From Lateolabrax maculatus (taxonomy: Eukaryota; Chordata; Actinopteri; Acropomatiformes; Lateolabracidae): a stretch of 64,000 bases of DNA. Shown here one piece after another: positions 25,201-40,200 of this stretch. The position numbers and the translations under genes were made by a program. The DNA is taken from positions 2,366,501-2,430,500 of the forward strand of contig CM062199.1 in the NCBI GenBank assembly GCA_031216445.1. Direction: 5' to 3'. The number at the start of each line of letters is the position of its first letter. Within the stretch, counting starts at the first letter, position 1. The notes under the pieces are model-generated. The model ran no database searches and was not told the origin of the DNA. It was given only the letters and a program-made list of their open reading frames with translations.

Positions 25201-28200
25201 GGTTTCTGTGGAATTGGTCTCAGTAGTGATACAGCCCCTTCCCAGTAGTGACTCAATTCAAATAATGCTTTAGTTGTTCCATTTACCGGCTGAAAAATTG
25301 AGTAGGCAAGGTTGAATATTTAATCACAGATAAAGGAGGAGGACACCGGAGGAGGACACAGACATTTACACTCCTGAACTGTAGCCTTGCAGATGTGGCG
25401 TTATTACACAGTTAATTCTTTAGAACCAGGCTCGCCTGCAGGATGGTGGACTGTACAGAATCCGAAGGAGAAACTTTGCCTCTCAGTCCCAGTGGAGCCC
25501 ACACCTAATCAGTCAACTCCAAGGACAGAATTCATGAGAGTTCATAAAAAAAAATCCCTTTGAGCAGGTGAAACCCAGCCCTCCCCACCTCCTCCCACCC
25601 ATTCCTGACGTACAGCACACTCATCTCTAATAAAACAGACATTCACTGGGACCAATAGAAATTTAGAACAGATATAAAAGAGACCACCGAGGGAAACAAA
25701 GATAACCCCAACAAAGATGATGGCTGACCTGACATCAAAGTGCGTCTGTTGTTTTAGTTCCCTGCTGTGCTGACTGTTGCCTTCCCATGGGAGGACAGAC
25801 TGAAAGAGCAAGCCATACCTCTATCCTGAAACCAGCCCTGGAAGGAGAGGGGAAAAATACTGCATTGTTTTACCGGGTCCAAATTACACACCCGGGGCGC
25901 TCAGGTCTACTCTTTACCAATTAGAAAGCACAAACTTTATCACCACTTCCACTTGTGTCTCACAATGATATTGATGACTGTCTGTGCAGCCCTGTCTCCA
26001 CTAGCATTTAATTGTGTGCTGCTGCTGCTGCTGCTTCTGTGCACAGAATTTTTCGTCGTTGTTGTTTTTCTGTTACTTGCTAAGTGCCAGGTGGCTATGT
26101 TTGGGAGGCTAAGCAGCAGAGCATATTCTGTACCAGGCGGATGGTAATTACCAGGTGCTCAGCCTTGGCAGTAGCAGCATGTTTAGGGGTGTTGGTGAGC
26201 CATAGGATGTGTATACATGTTTGGATGTGTGTGCACGGTGGTATGCTTGCTGCTGCTGTAGATTACTGTATTTTTGGCTTGCGGCTACTGATTTTCACCC
26301 CCCCCCCCCCTCCAGCTGTTCGAGCTGCTGGGCCCAGAGGGGCTGGAGATGATCTCCACTCTCCTCCAGCGAAGGGCGGCCATCGTCGACTCCCTCCTCA
26401 CCATCCCACCTGACAGGACCGGCTACCCAGCAGGTGAGACAGCCGCATGGCAACCAGGTAATCTCCATGGTAACACCACCTCTACTTGTATTGACTATTT
26501 GAAATAGTCATTAATACTAGACATGAATTAATGTTGATAGAAGGAAGAAGAAAAAAAGAGATTAATATGAGGTTATTTATGCATTTCTCTCTTTGTATAC
26601 CCAAACAGAATGAAAGAATACTTTGTGTATATGTACAATAACAAGCGTGGAGTAATTCTAGTTCTAGTAAATCACGTTCATGTTTGCGGATTTCCGTTTG
26701 AGAGGAGTGTTATCTTGTTTTATTTTGGCCTATCCAATCAGTAGCGAGTGGTCGATCTGTTCCGTCACCGGCATTTTCAGTCTGCACAGTGGCAGTTGCC
26801 TGGAGCAGGTAACTGCATGTTTCTAAAGACTTTTGAAGAGGTGTGCTGATTTAAGAGTTGTTACTTCTCCAAATCCGCTTACAACACACTGTACCATTGC
26901 ATGCTTTTTGCCATTTTCCTGGCACTATTTTTCTGGCTCAGGCTCTGGCACAGGAAGATGATGTACCTATTCTTAATCTCACCTACAAAGCTCTGATTGG
27001 CTCTGCAGTTTTTCCAACTGCACTGGTGTGCTAACAGGCGAAATAGTCAACAGTACTGATGGTTAATCTGGTTTTAGCCAGCATCACCACCTTTACAATA
27101 GGCAATTTGTAAAATGTTCATATATATATATTTAGAGATGTATATTTCTTCAGCTGTATAGCACTGCAGTATTCTTACTTTGATATTTTGTAAATGCATT
27201 TCACACATAAAATAGCCACATGCAAGCAATGCTAAGTAGCACTCCAAAATAGTGCTTCTAAAAAAAATTAGAAAGGAACACCCAGGCTCTGCAGCCTTCA
27301 ACAGTATTTTTAAAAAAAATAGAACATTTGAAAAAATTAAATTGCTTCTCATTGCCTTTTTTAATGTTTTACAAAACCTGGTGAGCAGTAAAATCAGCAG
27401 TCATTTATCCCCTTTTATGTCACAAAATTGTTAAGAGGCTCAAAAGTGTCGTAAAACCAATGTAACTAAGCGGAATGTAACCCCAAGAGTCTGAGTAGTT
27501 GGTGAAGGCAAAAAAAGAAAGGCAACATCAAGGAATCTGGGAAGTTTTGCCTTACGTGTTTCCAGGTAAACATTTAATGACAGGGGCGACACAGAGAAAA
27601 AAAAAAAGTCTGTAGTCTGTAGTCCACATTAAGATATTGCCAGAACCAAAACAAAGCTATCAAGTATATTTCGCTCTGTAGATCTCTCCAGTTGTTTGAT
27701 GTTGTAATCAGGACTCATCTTTCACATCTCACAAACCTGGATGATTACATTATTAGGGATAAGGACTGCCATTATTCTGTCAACGACCGGATGTCTATGA
27801 TGAGTCAGATTTAATATGGACAACTGTGTCAAGACCCTGCACATGGGACTGAAAGTGTATATGATATGAATACAGAGGCGCACAACAATGTTCTTCTTGG
27901 GAATGGAGTTATTGGAGTTGTTTCAGCTTTAATGTGTTTTTAATGTGCAATTTCTTTAATGTTGAGACAGTACCACACTTCCTGTTGTTATGATAAAAGA
28001 AATGACATATACTTTTGATGAACCAAGATGTGCCCACCTTGACTTAATATGCTTGGATATTGCACACTGAAATTCCAACATTTCTTTTTCTATTTCGCTA
28101 ATCTAGTAAAAGCAATCCAGTTGATTGTTGTTTCAAACAGGGACTGCTAATAGCCAAAACAGCATGACTTTACATGTTGCAGATTCATTTAAATGTAAAT

Positions 28201-31200
28201 AAATGTAGCTATTAAAATAAAAATAAAAAAAACATGGAGGTGCAGATAAGTTTGAGTTTGATATTTAGATATTTGTCAATCCTCAGCAATTTTTTAATAA
28301 GATCATCAGTTTTCACCAGATTACAGTAGCTGTGCAGAGCAGGACAAAGCTTGACTGATATTGTAGCTTGGCACTTTGAAAATCTTGGAAGACTTGACAC
28401 AGGACAGACTGATGTTAGGGAGAACAGATTTTGTTCATTTTTTGTCATAAATGCTTAAATGCATGCTTGCCATTTAAACCTAGTTAGATGACAATATGTT
28501 AAATTGTATTTAGAGCTGTTTCCAAGACCCCTAAGTGGCAAAAACAGCTATGCAAAATTATGCAATATGGCAGAATGAGCTGTTAAGGCCCATTTTTTTT
28601 GTCAAAGCGTTCTCATTTTTAAACCAAAAACGTGATCTAGGCCTTTTCACAGCCTTTGGGTATCACACTACCAATGTAAATTGGAATACAGATTTTTATT
28701 TTTGAAACATACAGATACTCACTTTTCCGCTAAACCCCCATTGCCTGTCATGGTCAGTGTATCAGTATGTTGTTAGAGCTCCTGTTTTCTACATGCCAGT
28801 GAAACTGCTCAATCCCCTGAATGGCTATTACCTGTACCTAAAGATTGGTCTTTCACTTCAGCTCAATTCTTCATTATTTCTTTCACGTCTTTTATGCCAT
28901 ATACCAGGAATGATGAAGACCAGACTAAAGCCTCCCCTGCGGGCACACTCTCTATTTCTGTCCCTGCTTTAATACCTCTCATGAATAAGAGAAATAATAG
29001 AATATCACGCCATACTAATAGAGAAAAAGGCGGACACGTGCATGGCGTTGCTAAGGCCCAAGCAAGCATAGGCTCTTGTGTGGAACAGGCTTACACTGGT
29101 TTTTGCTGTAGTTATCTAGCTCTCCCGCCAACTTAAAGCTGAGTTCATTGATTTTGTATGAGATAGTATTTCAGGAAGCTTGATAGTGACTTGTACTAAA
29201 GCAGCCCCGTATTGATGTACCTGCCCTCCGTGCGTGTATGTTTTTTTACTTCAAAAACCGTCCTCCACCCTGAGCCGGTGTTGTGTCTCCACCCTGTTTC
29301 CTCTGTCCAAGGTGGAAGACTTCCTGTTTTCCCCTCTTTAAAGTGAAGAGTAAAGCTGTACAGTAAGTAGTTGAAGATATTGGTGGAAAGATAAGGATGG
29401 ATGATTTTTCATTGCCAGAGCTGTCTTCTGATCCATATGCAAGGTAGACATCAAAGAGCAGCTGGAGATTAGAAGAGAGAGAGCTCCTGCTTTGTCAGAA
29501 TAATCCCTGCAACTATTTCACACACTCATCCTTTAGAGTTTTTGGAGTAATTTGAAATTCACAGGTCCTAAATATAGATTTTAATGCTGGATTTGAAACA
29601 GCACATAGCTAATTAATGTAGACTAGTTACTCATTCATTCATTTAGCAAGTTAAATCATTGATGTATACTGTACCATTGACTATAATTCAGATGTAATAC
29701 TAGACAGTAAATGATTAGTGTAGCCAGTCGTGTTAAGTCCATTTTAAAACAAAGTGAAATGTTTGCAGCCCATTCACGCCCAGTCATGATGTAATACATT
29801 GAATTTAATTAAATCAGTTGCAATTGATACAATGTTTATGTGAGCAGGTCAGTGTTTTTCAGGTAAGTATATAGTTGACACAATACACAGAGTTGGTGGC
29901 AGAAACCAGAGCTAGACCAATAAAACGGCCAAACCTATATATTAACCAATATTAGCTCGTAACAGGTATATTGGTTTATATGTAACAAGAAATGTAAGAA
30001 CAGAAATGCCAAAATATGTTTATGGTTATTTAAAAACAGCGTTATTGATATTTATATCAACATTTGATATTAATAGTGATATTTGCTCATTTAAAAAATT
30101 TTAATAAATATAAATATTGCTATCGGATGGAAAAAAAAAAAAACACCCTCTAACTTGACACTGTTGGAGTTCTTGCATTTCTTAGGATAAGCAACTTCAT
30201 CTGTCCCCACCCAGGGGTCGGAGGGCCTGACGGAGTTGTCGTGTGAGTGCGCATGCCGGAGGTGCGGTGGGGTCCTGTCCGGTGCCACCGGGCCTGGCCC
30301 ACCATTCACGACCTTAGTGCAGTGAATCACAGCCCAAACAAAACGTTTTACAGACTTAAGTTAATGGATCCTACTGGAACAAAATGAGTCCAGACATTTC
30401 AGGACCGACGCTCACCTTCAGCTGATCCAATCCAACCCAACTTTATTTATAAAGCACATTTAAAAACAACAGTTGACAGTTTTGTACTGTACACACAGAA
30501 GAAAAACAACCACAAACCATAAAACAACACAATAAAACAAAGACCGTTGAAGAGACAAAAGGATAATAAAATAATAAAAGCAATGGGACCATAGAATACT
30601 GAGTTAAAAGATGTGTTTTAAGACGGGATTTAAAAACAGGCAGTTTAGGGGACAGACTAACATGCGAAAGCAACTCGTTCCAGAGTTTGGGGGCTACAAC
30701 TGCGTAGGTGCGATCTCCCCTGTGCTTCAACCTTGACCTTTGGACAACCAGAAGCAACTGGTCAGCGGACCTGAGTGACCTTGATGGGATGTGTGCATGT
30801 TAAAGGTCAGAGAGATAAGTAGCTGCTGCTCTTGCTTCATGGATATTAGAAGATAAATTACAGTGCAGTTCGTCATGTGCTGCTGAATACGCAGGGACTA
30901 GAATTAGATTTGAATCCTCTAACCTGGCAGCATGACAGGTTTGATGGATAAGACAAATCTGTGTCTAAAGTATATGGAACCTGTGATTCAGCATGAAGTA
31001 ATCGCTCACCGTTTAATGGGGAAATGTGTAACTAAACTAGCCACATGCAAAAAGGCAGCAATGCAAACATTTTTACTATATTTCAGACAGAAGAAAACCC
31101 AGCGTGCTTGTGGTCACACCCATATGCTGCTTCAAACCTCAGCTGATGTTATTCCCATTGTGAAGAACTTTTGATCAGTGTTAAAATTCCACTTGCCAGA

Positions 31201-34200
31201 CAGCTTTTGAGATTAGTGTTGCCTTGACGACTGAGGGTTAAAAAGGGCTGATTAAATTTTCCACTATTTGCATGCCATCAGGAAGAGTGGGATTTAGTGG
31301 GAATGCCTGTCTCTTGCTGATTAGCTTTTAAATTGCAGTTTGCAGCTTGGCACTTGCATGTTTATCAAAGAACGGATTCTCTTGGTGGCACCTCTCCATA
31401 TTTCAATGGCTGATAGAGGCGGTGGTATATGGAATGGGCGATTAAAAAGACAAAATGTCCATACATCCAAAAAGTTTTAAACAGGTGCTGGGGAAATGAG
31501 GGGAGATGGATGCGAAAGTACAATCACATTGACATACTGTAATATATTCTAATATATATGACTGCCCGTAAACGTTGATCCCCTGATTCTAACCTCATGT
31601 TGTCAGTTGAGGCATCTGCTTTTTCCTGCTTTGTCATAGTACACAGAGCAATACAGACAACCAGAAAACCTCATGGAGGCCTGTTAACTTTTACAAACCT
31701 GCTGTCTCAACGAGTCTTTTACGACCGTAAACTGAATATTCTGGGACTTTGGACGAACACCAGACATTTGAAAACATCAAGTCAAACTCCAGCACATTGA
31801 CATTTTTCGCTATTGTCTCATGTTTTATAGACTAAATAATTAATTGAGAAAATAATTGGCAGATTAATCGATAATGAAAATAATTGTTAGTTACATCCAC
31901 TTGTTGTAAAGAAGAAACCAAAACATATCTACAGACAAGAAAAGGCGAGGATGAACAAGCACATAACAAGATGAAATAAACTAAAAATATTACATGTTGA
32001 GCTGTTTTCAATTGGAATTGGATAAATTAAATAGAAGACAATGAAGTAGAAGCGCTGCTGGGTCTTTGTGATGATCACTTACAGGTATACTGTGCTTATT
32101 CCATCTTTTAAAGGGCTCATTGCATGAGTGGAATATAATAATATAAAAAATATATAATGTATGAATAATATAATCCCCCCCAAAAAATCCTTGAAAAACG
32201 ATCCAAGGCACACTGTAGGATTTATGCAAAATTGAAATGCCTTTATTTTACGTGGCAATATGTATTGAAAATAGTGGCTTGCAGGCACTGCTGACAATGA
32301 ACCTGATGAAGACCTATGTTGTTTGCAACACGTTGGTTATTTTAAATAACTATTTCCATATAAAATAAAGGCATTTTAATTTTGCATAAATCCTACACTG
32401 TGCCTTGGATCGTTTTTCAAGGAGACTTGCATTTAACTTTTTTTTAGAGATCATATTCCACTCATGCAATGAGCCCTTCACAAGATGGAAGAAGGATAAA
32501 TAAATTTTAAATTTGACCTTGTATATTTAAAGCTGCACTCACCAATATTTTTATATTAAAAATGGATCTAAAGACTGTGTGTAATATGAAAGGATCATTT
32601 GAGAAACCCACCGAGAATTATCACTAGTTGTGTCCCCGACTTAGAATGTACATAGTCCAATCTGATTGGTCAAGTCTTGCCTATTGTCGACTGCGGGTGG
32701 CTCTGGAGCAGGTCTCCAGCATGGATGTAGTAATACATTGGTCCCGCAAATTTGGTTAGTGCAACTTAAGCCCCTTTAAGTCATTATTGTCCGAATGTGA
32801 ACCACACATACTGGCTGCTGCGCCTGCAACACCGTGATCTACCGCCACAATCCCGGCCACGGATAGTTAACTATTCAGGTCACCCCTAATTATCACCAGT
32901 ATTGCAGTTGAAACATTTTAGCTCTTTACCTCTTCATACTTTACTTCTTAAATCATTGTTTGGGTTGTGTGGCCTGCAGATCATCTGTTCATTAACCTAC
33001 CTGGTGATTATTATGGAGTATTGTGCTGCTAAAAGTCCAGACATGTTTTACAGGAGTCGGGAAGTTGAGTCTGAAATATTGAATATTGGACTTACATTTG
33101 GTGGCCAGAAACGCTAAGATTGAGTGTCAATATTACACTTTCATATAGCTTCAACATCACTTCTGTCTGTTTACTATACTGTTGCAGCCCTAGAGGAGGG
33201 ACACATTGTCAACGTTCGAGCTGCTTTTTTGTAGCTTTCTCTAAAGCAGTGAGGAGACGCACCCCGAGGTGGAGCCCGGTGGGGCGCTGACAGCTCCGAC
33301 CTGGTAGAAATAGTCTCCCATTGAGTGTTTGTAGTTGTGTGTGCAAATGCCTTGGACTGGGTCATTAAGCGTATTTCTTTTGCAGCTGAAGGGTGGTACA
33401 GTAGGTGTCGAGGAATACGTGTAGAAAAACTACTCAGAAACCAGTTTCTCAGACTAGATGTACCTCAGCAAATGGTTCTGTCATGAATTTAACAAGAGGA
33501 TGCCAGTTTTTCTCTGACAAGCATCTTAGACAATTTCCTCAGGCCATGATCGTAACGGAGGCTTTTCTCTGTCGCTCAAGTACAAACTGAGCTCACAGCT
33601 GAGAGTGTGACAACTAACACAGAGAACAAGAACTCGATAGATGCAGGAAGTGCACATCATCCTCATTGCTAAGCAGGTTTGACAACAATCTATTCGGCTA
33701 CCTGAAGTACTTGTGTAACTGATTTGAATTCAATGTCCCTTAAAGACTTTCTTTACAATCATAGGGCTTAAATGTTGGTGAGAGCGATGCTGTATATTGA
33801 CATTATTAAACCACACTATCAGCAGACAGAATTGTAGGGAGGATTATTGAGTGCTTTGTATGACTCTAGTATAGCAGAAATAGAAATATTTCATTAGCAC
33901 TGGAGCAGGGGTGTAGCTGCAGCTGAATGGAGTTTTATGTTTATATTACAGGCAGAATTTTCATATTTGTACATTAGTCTGCGATTAATCCCACATCCCA
34001 AATGCACCTTTATAGTCGCACTGCCATTTATTATTCATTTATAGTTATTGTTTGTCAGAATTCTGCATCTTTTGATAATCTTTGATGTAAACTGAGCAAA
34101 TAATTAGTAGCAGTGTGCACTGACTTTTGGCCGGACAGTGTTGAAACTTGTTCCAGTCCTCTTCGATGGCTGTGCTGTGTTTGTGGTTGTTGCTGGCACC

Positions 34201-37200
34201 TGACAACGCTGCATGCCACATCAAAGAACTTCACTAACTCTGGAGACGGCTTACGATGGATAAATGGACATCCAATACTCAGGCTCCATGCTGTTTGATC
34301 AGCATGTTGATATGTCTGATAGGTCGATTACCCATCAGCCATCAGATGGAATAATGACACATATGTGAGCCAAGTTTTGAAATTATTATTAATTACAAGA
34401 ATACATTTGGTAGAGTAAAAATCCAAAATGTTCACTTACACATTTACCACTGTAGGTTAGATTTTGTGGTTTATTTATTTAAAAACAGATTATAAACATG
34501 TAGGTTTAAGCATGAAAATAATTAATTATTTTATTAATTATGTTAGTTATTTGATATTTATCTCCGTTTGAAAAGTTAATTAACAATACAAAATATTTAT
34601 TTTCTAGTTGAAATGTTCTGATGGATTTTCCTTCGTATTTTGAGCCGTCTTTTTTAAAATCAAATGTCTTATTTACGATAAAATATGAAATTAAGGATCT
34701 TGTGGTTATTGTGTAAATACACTCGTAGTCTTTAAAGTCACTACTAAATGTTGACTCTAAAAAGACTGTTCTTGAAAAATCCATTATTGATTAGAAAAAG
34801 ACTTCAGTTTCAAATGTATGAAAACACATCAAAGCCATCTTGTAAACAAACTGAATCTATCTTTGGCGATGCTCTTCACAGTGATTATGGCACCGCGATC
34901 GCTTGTGGAAATGAGAATCCTGGAGATTTGGAGGCAATCACTGTTGGAGACATAACAAGGCACAATAGCTCCCAGAGAGAGGGAAAGTAAAGGATGGGGA
35001 ATGGTTTAGACAGAGGAATTGGTGCATACAGGGTGACAGAGTTAAAGGGGTTGGGAGTTGGAGAGGTAATGGGAGGGAGTGGAGGAGTGACAGGAAGAGG
35101 GGAGCTGCTAGAACGAGAGGGAGGCTGTGCAGCAGGTAGGGCCGCTAGACGAGATAAAGAAGAAATCATTCAGTCAATCAGCCTAGGCCGCGGTGCAATC
35201 ATCAGATCTCATCTGTTTTCAAGAGCAATTCTGCCTTTTATTGAGCTGTTGTGCCTCAAACAGGGAGGCTACAATGGGGAACATTAACCTGTGCAATGCC
35301 ACATGCACTTGCATCTCACATCAACGGGCTATCAAGATTACTGCTGAAAATATGAATCAGTTTTTACTGACACTGGCTGAACTGATGTTGTTTTCCCTAT
35401 GGAAACAAACTGTTTTGTTGATCACCCAGGGATAAATACTCTTTCAGGCTGTCTGCATAAACTCTTAACATATTAGAAATTATGTTATGTATGCTCAGGT
35501 CCTTTAACGTATGGATTGTGGCAGGTGTCGTGGGGAAAAGAAAACAAATTATCGAATGTGAATGAGTAATTCATGTTTTGTATGTATTTGCTTCATTTGT
35601 CCTCTCAGATTACTTAATTTGTTATTTACATTAACAGAACAAAATTAGGTTATGATTTAACATTTTAAAATGTTTAAAGGATGTCAAAGATAACACAACA
35701 TTGTATCTCAACATATTTCTCAAACCAAAACTGCATTAAACCCAAGAGCAACATTTGGATTAGATTACCCTGACAACTGTTTAAAAACTGTACTGTTACA
35801 AAATGATCTCACCTCAAAAGTCCACTAACAGACTTTTTTGGAGAAAGAAGTATCCTAATTGATTTATCTATATTTATTGATTTTTTTTACTGAAAGGTTC
35901 AAATAAGGATTATTTGGATACATTGACTACAAATTTAAATCTAAATACTTAATTTCTAGCCTGAACAAATTATCAAAACTTAATAAAGTGACATAATAAC
36001 AGTCCTAGGACAAAAATAATACCAGCTTTGAGCCTGGCTCAAAATCTCCTCCATTGCTGCTGGTTGGTTTGAAATGCATTCTGGGATACTTGGCTACCGG
36101 CAGTCATCTCCCAAAGTGTCCTCGATAAAAGTAGCAGAGCATGAACGCTTCCGGTCATCTGGACTGTACTTGGCTGGATGCAGACTTTGAATTGGAACAA
36201 GTCCACAAGAACACAAGTAGAGACGAGAATGCAGATTGATAAAGACCTTTTATGTTCCACACTTGGACATAATTAAAGTGTATTAGGCTACTTTGGCAGT
36301 AATTGTTTTCTTCAAAGGGATTACTGAAGTGAAGAAAGTCTGAACTGAACGTCCTGTTAAACCCCTTAGTTCTTGATCAGTGTTGAATATTGCATTAAGT
36401 CTTGAATTTCTACAAAATTTTAACACTCTTCTTGGTTGGTTGTTTTTTCGTTAGGAAAGCTAGTTAATGACTTTATGGTATTACACGTTTTTTGACATTG
36501 TAGTATTTTGCTGTCAGTTGTCTCGATCTCCATTGGACTTCCATTTAAATAAATAATATAATTTAATCCAGCATAGGAAAACCTTTCATGTCATAGCATT
36601 TTGCTTTTTCTTTATTTCTTCCAGATGTGGGCCGAATCGTCGGTGGCGAAGTGACCAAGCCCACCTACGGGTGCCAGGTGACCATACTTTCAGAGCAGGA
36701 GAAACAGATGATGAAGATGTACCGCAGGGGGGAGAAGAGAGAGAGGAAGAAAGGCAAAGGAACAGATGACGGCGACTTCTCCGATGCCATGACCTTCGAC
36801 CCCAGAGAGATGAGAGCTCAGCGGTACATCATCTTTCCCAAATCTTTTACTAAAACTTTCCCTTGGTGCTTTTCCCCCCATTTGTCTTTGTTCTCAGTCT
36901 GTCTGTTCGGTGCTCTTCAGTATCAGCACTAAAACCAACAAGCTTCTGCTTTTTTCATGACAACTTTGCCTGAGCTTTACAAAATAAAAAGAAAAAAGGC
37001 ACAGATTGTCACTTTTTTTTTTGTAGAGGTTTTTTCTGAAAGTTTAATTTCACAGGATAAAAAAATGAGCAGCGATCTGTTTAATTAAAAACTTAGCATG
37101 GCCAAATCCAGCCCAGTGTGAAGGAAAAGATTAGCAGAGAGGTAAGCCACTTTAGGAAGGAACATATTGCCTCACATCTGTGCCTCTTCATTTAAAGCAT

Positions 37201-40200
37201 CAACTGCACTATTCATTCTAAAGCAGAAACATGGATGGTGGTTGTAGATGTGACATTGTTCTGATGTTTTTGTTGAAATGACATTGCCGTTTATTTCTCT
37301 CTTCCTTTACTTTGACAGAAGACTCTGGCATTGACTTCTTTCTTTCTCCTCGTGTTGAACTACTATCAAGCACCTTTTCTTTACGGTTGCTTTCCTTTGT
37401 GGGTTTTTCATGCTCCATATGTCTTGTGTTTGCTTGTACAGGGAGCAGGCCCTGCTGACTGCACGACGGGAACCTGTATTCAGCAGAGAAAGAGTGTATG
37501 AGCGCATTCAATATCCCAACGTGTACGACTGCTATGCACAGGCCACAAAGTCGCCAGCGTTTATTGGAGGAGCCAGGGTGAGGATTTTTTTTTTTACTAT
37601 TACTACTCACAGTGAGATGTTGGACCACACAGATTTCACCATATTTCTCTCCCAATTGCCACACAGTGTGTATGGGTGTCTAGTCTGCTCCTACATTACG
37701 TCCCAGTATATTCACATCCCTTTCTTAAAAACATAGACATCTCTCAAAGGTCAAGCACAAGCTCAAGATTGCTCTCAAATTGATTTCATCCATTATAACC
37801 TCCTGTGCTGTATAAATAATCCATTGGTTAAACCTAAATTGTAAGGGGCTGGTTTGCTACGACCTCTTCTTAAAAAAAGAAATAAAAGATGCACAAAAAT
37901 AAAATAATTCTTACCATTCATTTCTAATAAAATACTCTTTATTTTCAAGGGCTCATGAAAGATATGGGAATTGAAAAAACATTTTTGTGAAACTATAACT
38001 GAATTCTAATAGCATATTTTGTGACTTTGAATACACTTTCAAGTTTAAGAGTGTGTTTTGAAAATCCAGGTATGTTATTTTTGAGTCTTTGAGGTCATCT
38101 GTGAGGTCTGGGTTGTCTTTATTTTTTTTGTCTGTGTGACATTCAGATGCTGCTACCCGAGGGAATCCACAGAGAGAACTGTAAGATGTATGAAGAGGTG
38201 GAGATCCCACCCAACGAACCCATGCCTATTGGCTTTGAAGAGAAGCCCGTCTACATCTCTGAACTAGATGAGGTAGGTGCCACTGTAGACTTGTGTCTGT
38301 TTTTGTGTGCATTTGTACACAGTGTGTGGATATGCACGTGTGTTTGTACACTAGGGTTAGATTACTGAGCGGCTTTGAAGACTGACTGTGACATTTCTCA
38401 TGTCAGGATGGGTCAGCCAACACAGTGAACACATCCGTATTGACTCTGCTGACAAACTTTGTTCGGTAAATGTTGTGTTATTGCAACTGTGACCATATAC
38501 AAATGTAGTTTGAGCTTACATAAAACACTTTTTTAATTTTCTGCATCAATGCTTAATTTAATAGTGAAACTATTATACAGTGCACAAATCTGTTGACGAT
38601 CATTGCTGCGGGACCAAGAAGTGGCCGCTCGAGCTGAAGGTAGAGGAGAGAGAAAAGAAGAAGTGCAGAAGGAAGTGCAGCCATTGGTGATACCAGGAAG
38701 TCAAGAGATAGTTCCTGGTCAAGTAATACTTCTAGCAGCTAACTCCCTGCAAATGAAAACACAAATTCATGTTTTTACATTTCTGTTTGTGTTTGGATCA
38801 AACAAAGGAGAAAAAACATGTTAATTAGTAAAATTTAGAGGTGTTAGTAGGAGGATTTTTGATATTTGGACATAGAAAGCTGTGTCTTTATGCTGAGTGT
38901 ACCGGTATAAGAGTGGAATCAATCTTATCATCGCACTCTGTACAAGAAAATGAACAAGCGTATTCCCCAAAATATCAATCTATTCCTTTAATGCCGGAAT
39001 TAGCTTTTAAAAATCAAAATGAAACTTGACTAATCTGTAGTTAATATGCTTTCTGCAAACCAGTTCCAGGTAAGGCCAAAACAATTGATCCATTGTTCCT
39101 AAGTTAGGTTCACCTCTGCTAGCTCGTCTGTCACACTTCTGTTGTAGGTCACTTTTGGTCTTCCAGGTTTTTCCAGGCCTTTGAGAAATGTTCCTCCATT
39201 CAAAGCGCCTTATTTCAGTGTTGATTTTCTTGCTTTCAGTTTTTTGGTGTAGAACTCCAGTGCTTTGATCTTGTTAGGTATCCATTGTGGAATGTCTCAG
39301 GCCTTTTAACATCAACTTTGGTATCCAGCCAGCATTAATAAACAGTACAGTGCATGCTGTTATATAGATGGATCGTTGTTTTTACATTGTATTGCTTAGA
39401 GTTTGGAAAACGCACTTTCCCTAATCCTGCCTTGATGTTCTTCTGTGTCTCGTTATCCTGGATGATAAGGCTGCCTAAAAAGGTCCAGGTCTTCACTAAG
39501 TCAAGAAGCTTACTACTTATAAAAATAGTGCTGGAGGTGTTGATGTAGAAACCTTTTTTGTCTGTATTCTTTTTATGTTATGTAGTGTCTTTGCTCTCTT
39601 AGACAACACATTTCAATTCATACGTTTTTAATTATTTACAACTTTCATTACTTACAAATGTTGAAAGCTGAACCCAAATTCAATATGGGATTCAATAAGC
39701 CGATTCCAGGCTTTAGATTTGATAAAGTACTATGGGACTCCAACCCCTTGGCAATGGATTACTTTCCCAGCTCTGCATATCAACATCTCAGCATGTTGAA
39801 GTACATCTGTATGAACAATAAGACTTGCAGCATGTCTGTTCAGCTGCCAGGAGAGTTTGCTGATGCCCCGGGTGTATATATGGACCCTGTTATCCTCCAT
39901 CTCAGTGAACAGGAGAGGACTGTGGCTGTAATGGCCAGTGAGTGATGTTCCTTCTTAATGGAAGCGCTGTAGCTCTCAGCCGGCTGTCAGCCGACACAAT
40001 GACCCGTCAGTCTGACTGACACCTTGACTGACAAACCCACACTCATACTGGTACATACATTCTAGCCTCTGGCAGGCTTCACACAGCCACCACTGGGCCG
40101 CATCAGAGGGGCAGTAGGCTGGAAAAGCATGAGTTCGGTCTGCTCCGGCCCTTGGGGAAGAGGTATGTCAGGAGGACAGAGAATACTCCACACACATCAT

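Noticed and set aside
26084..26413. 109-codon frame running into exon 4
   Set aside because: Out of frame with the ascc3 reading of exon 4 and carried through the poly-C tract.
37218..37664. 148-codon minus-strand frame across exon 6
   Set aside because: Antisense shadow of ascc3 exon 6 and its flanks; no family features.
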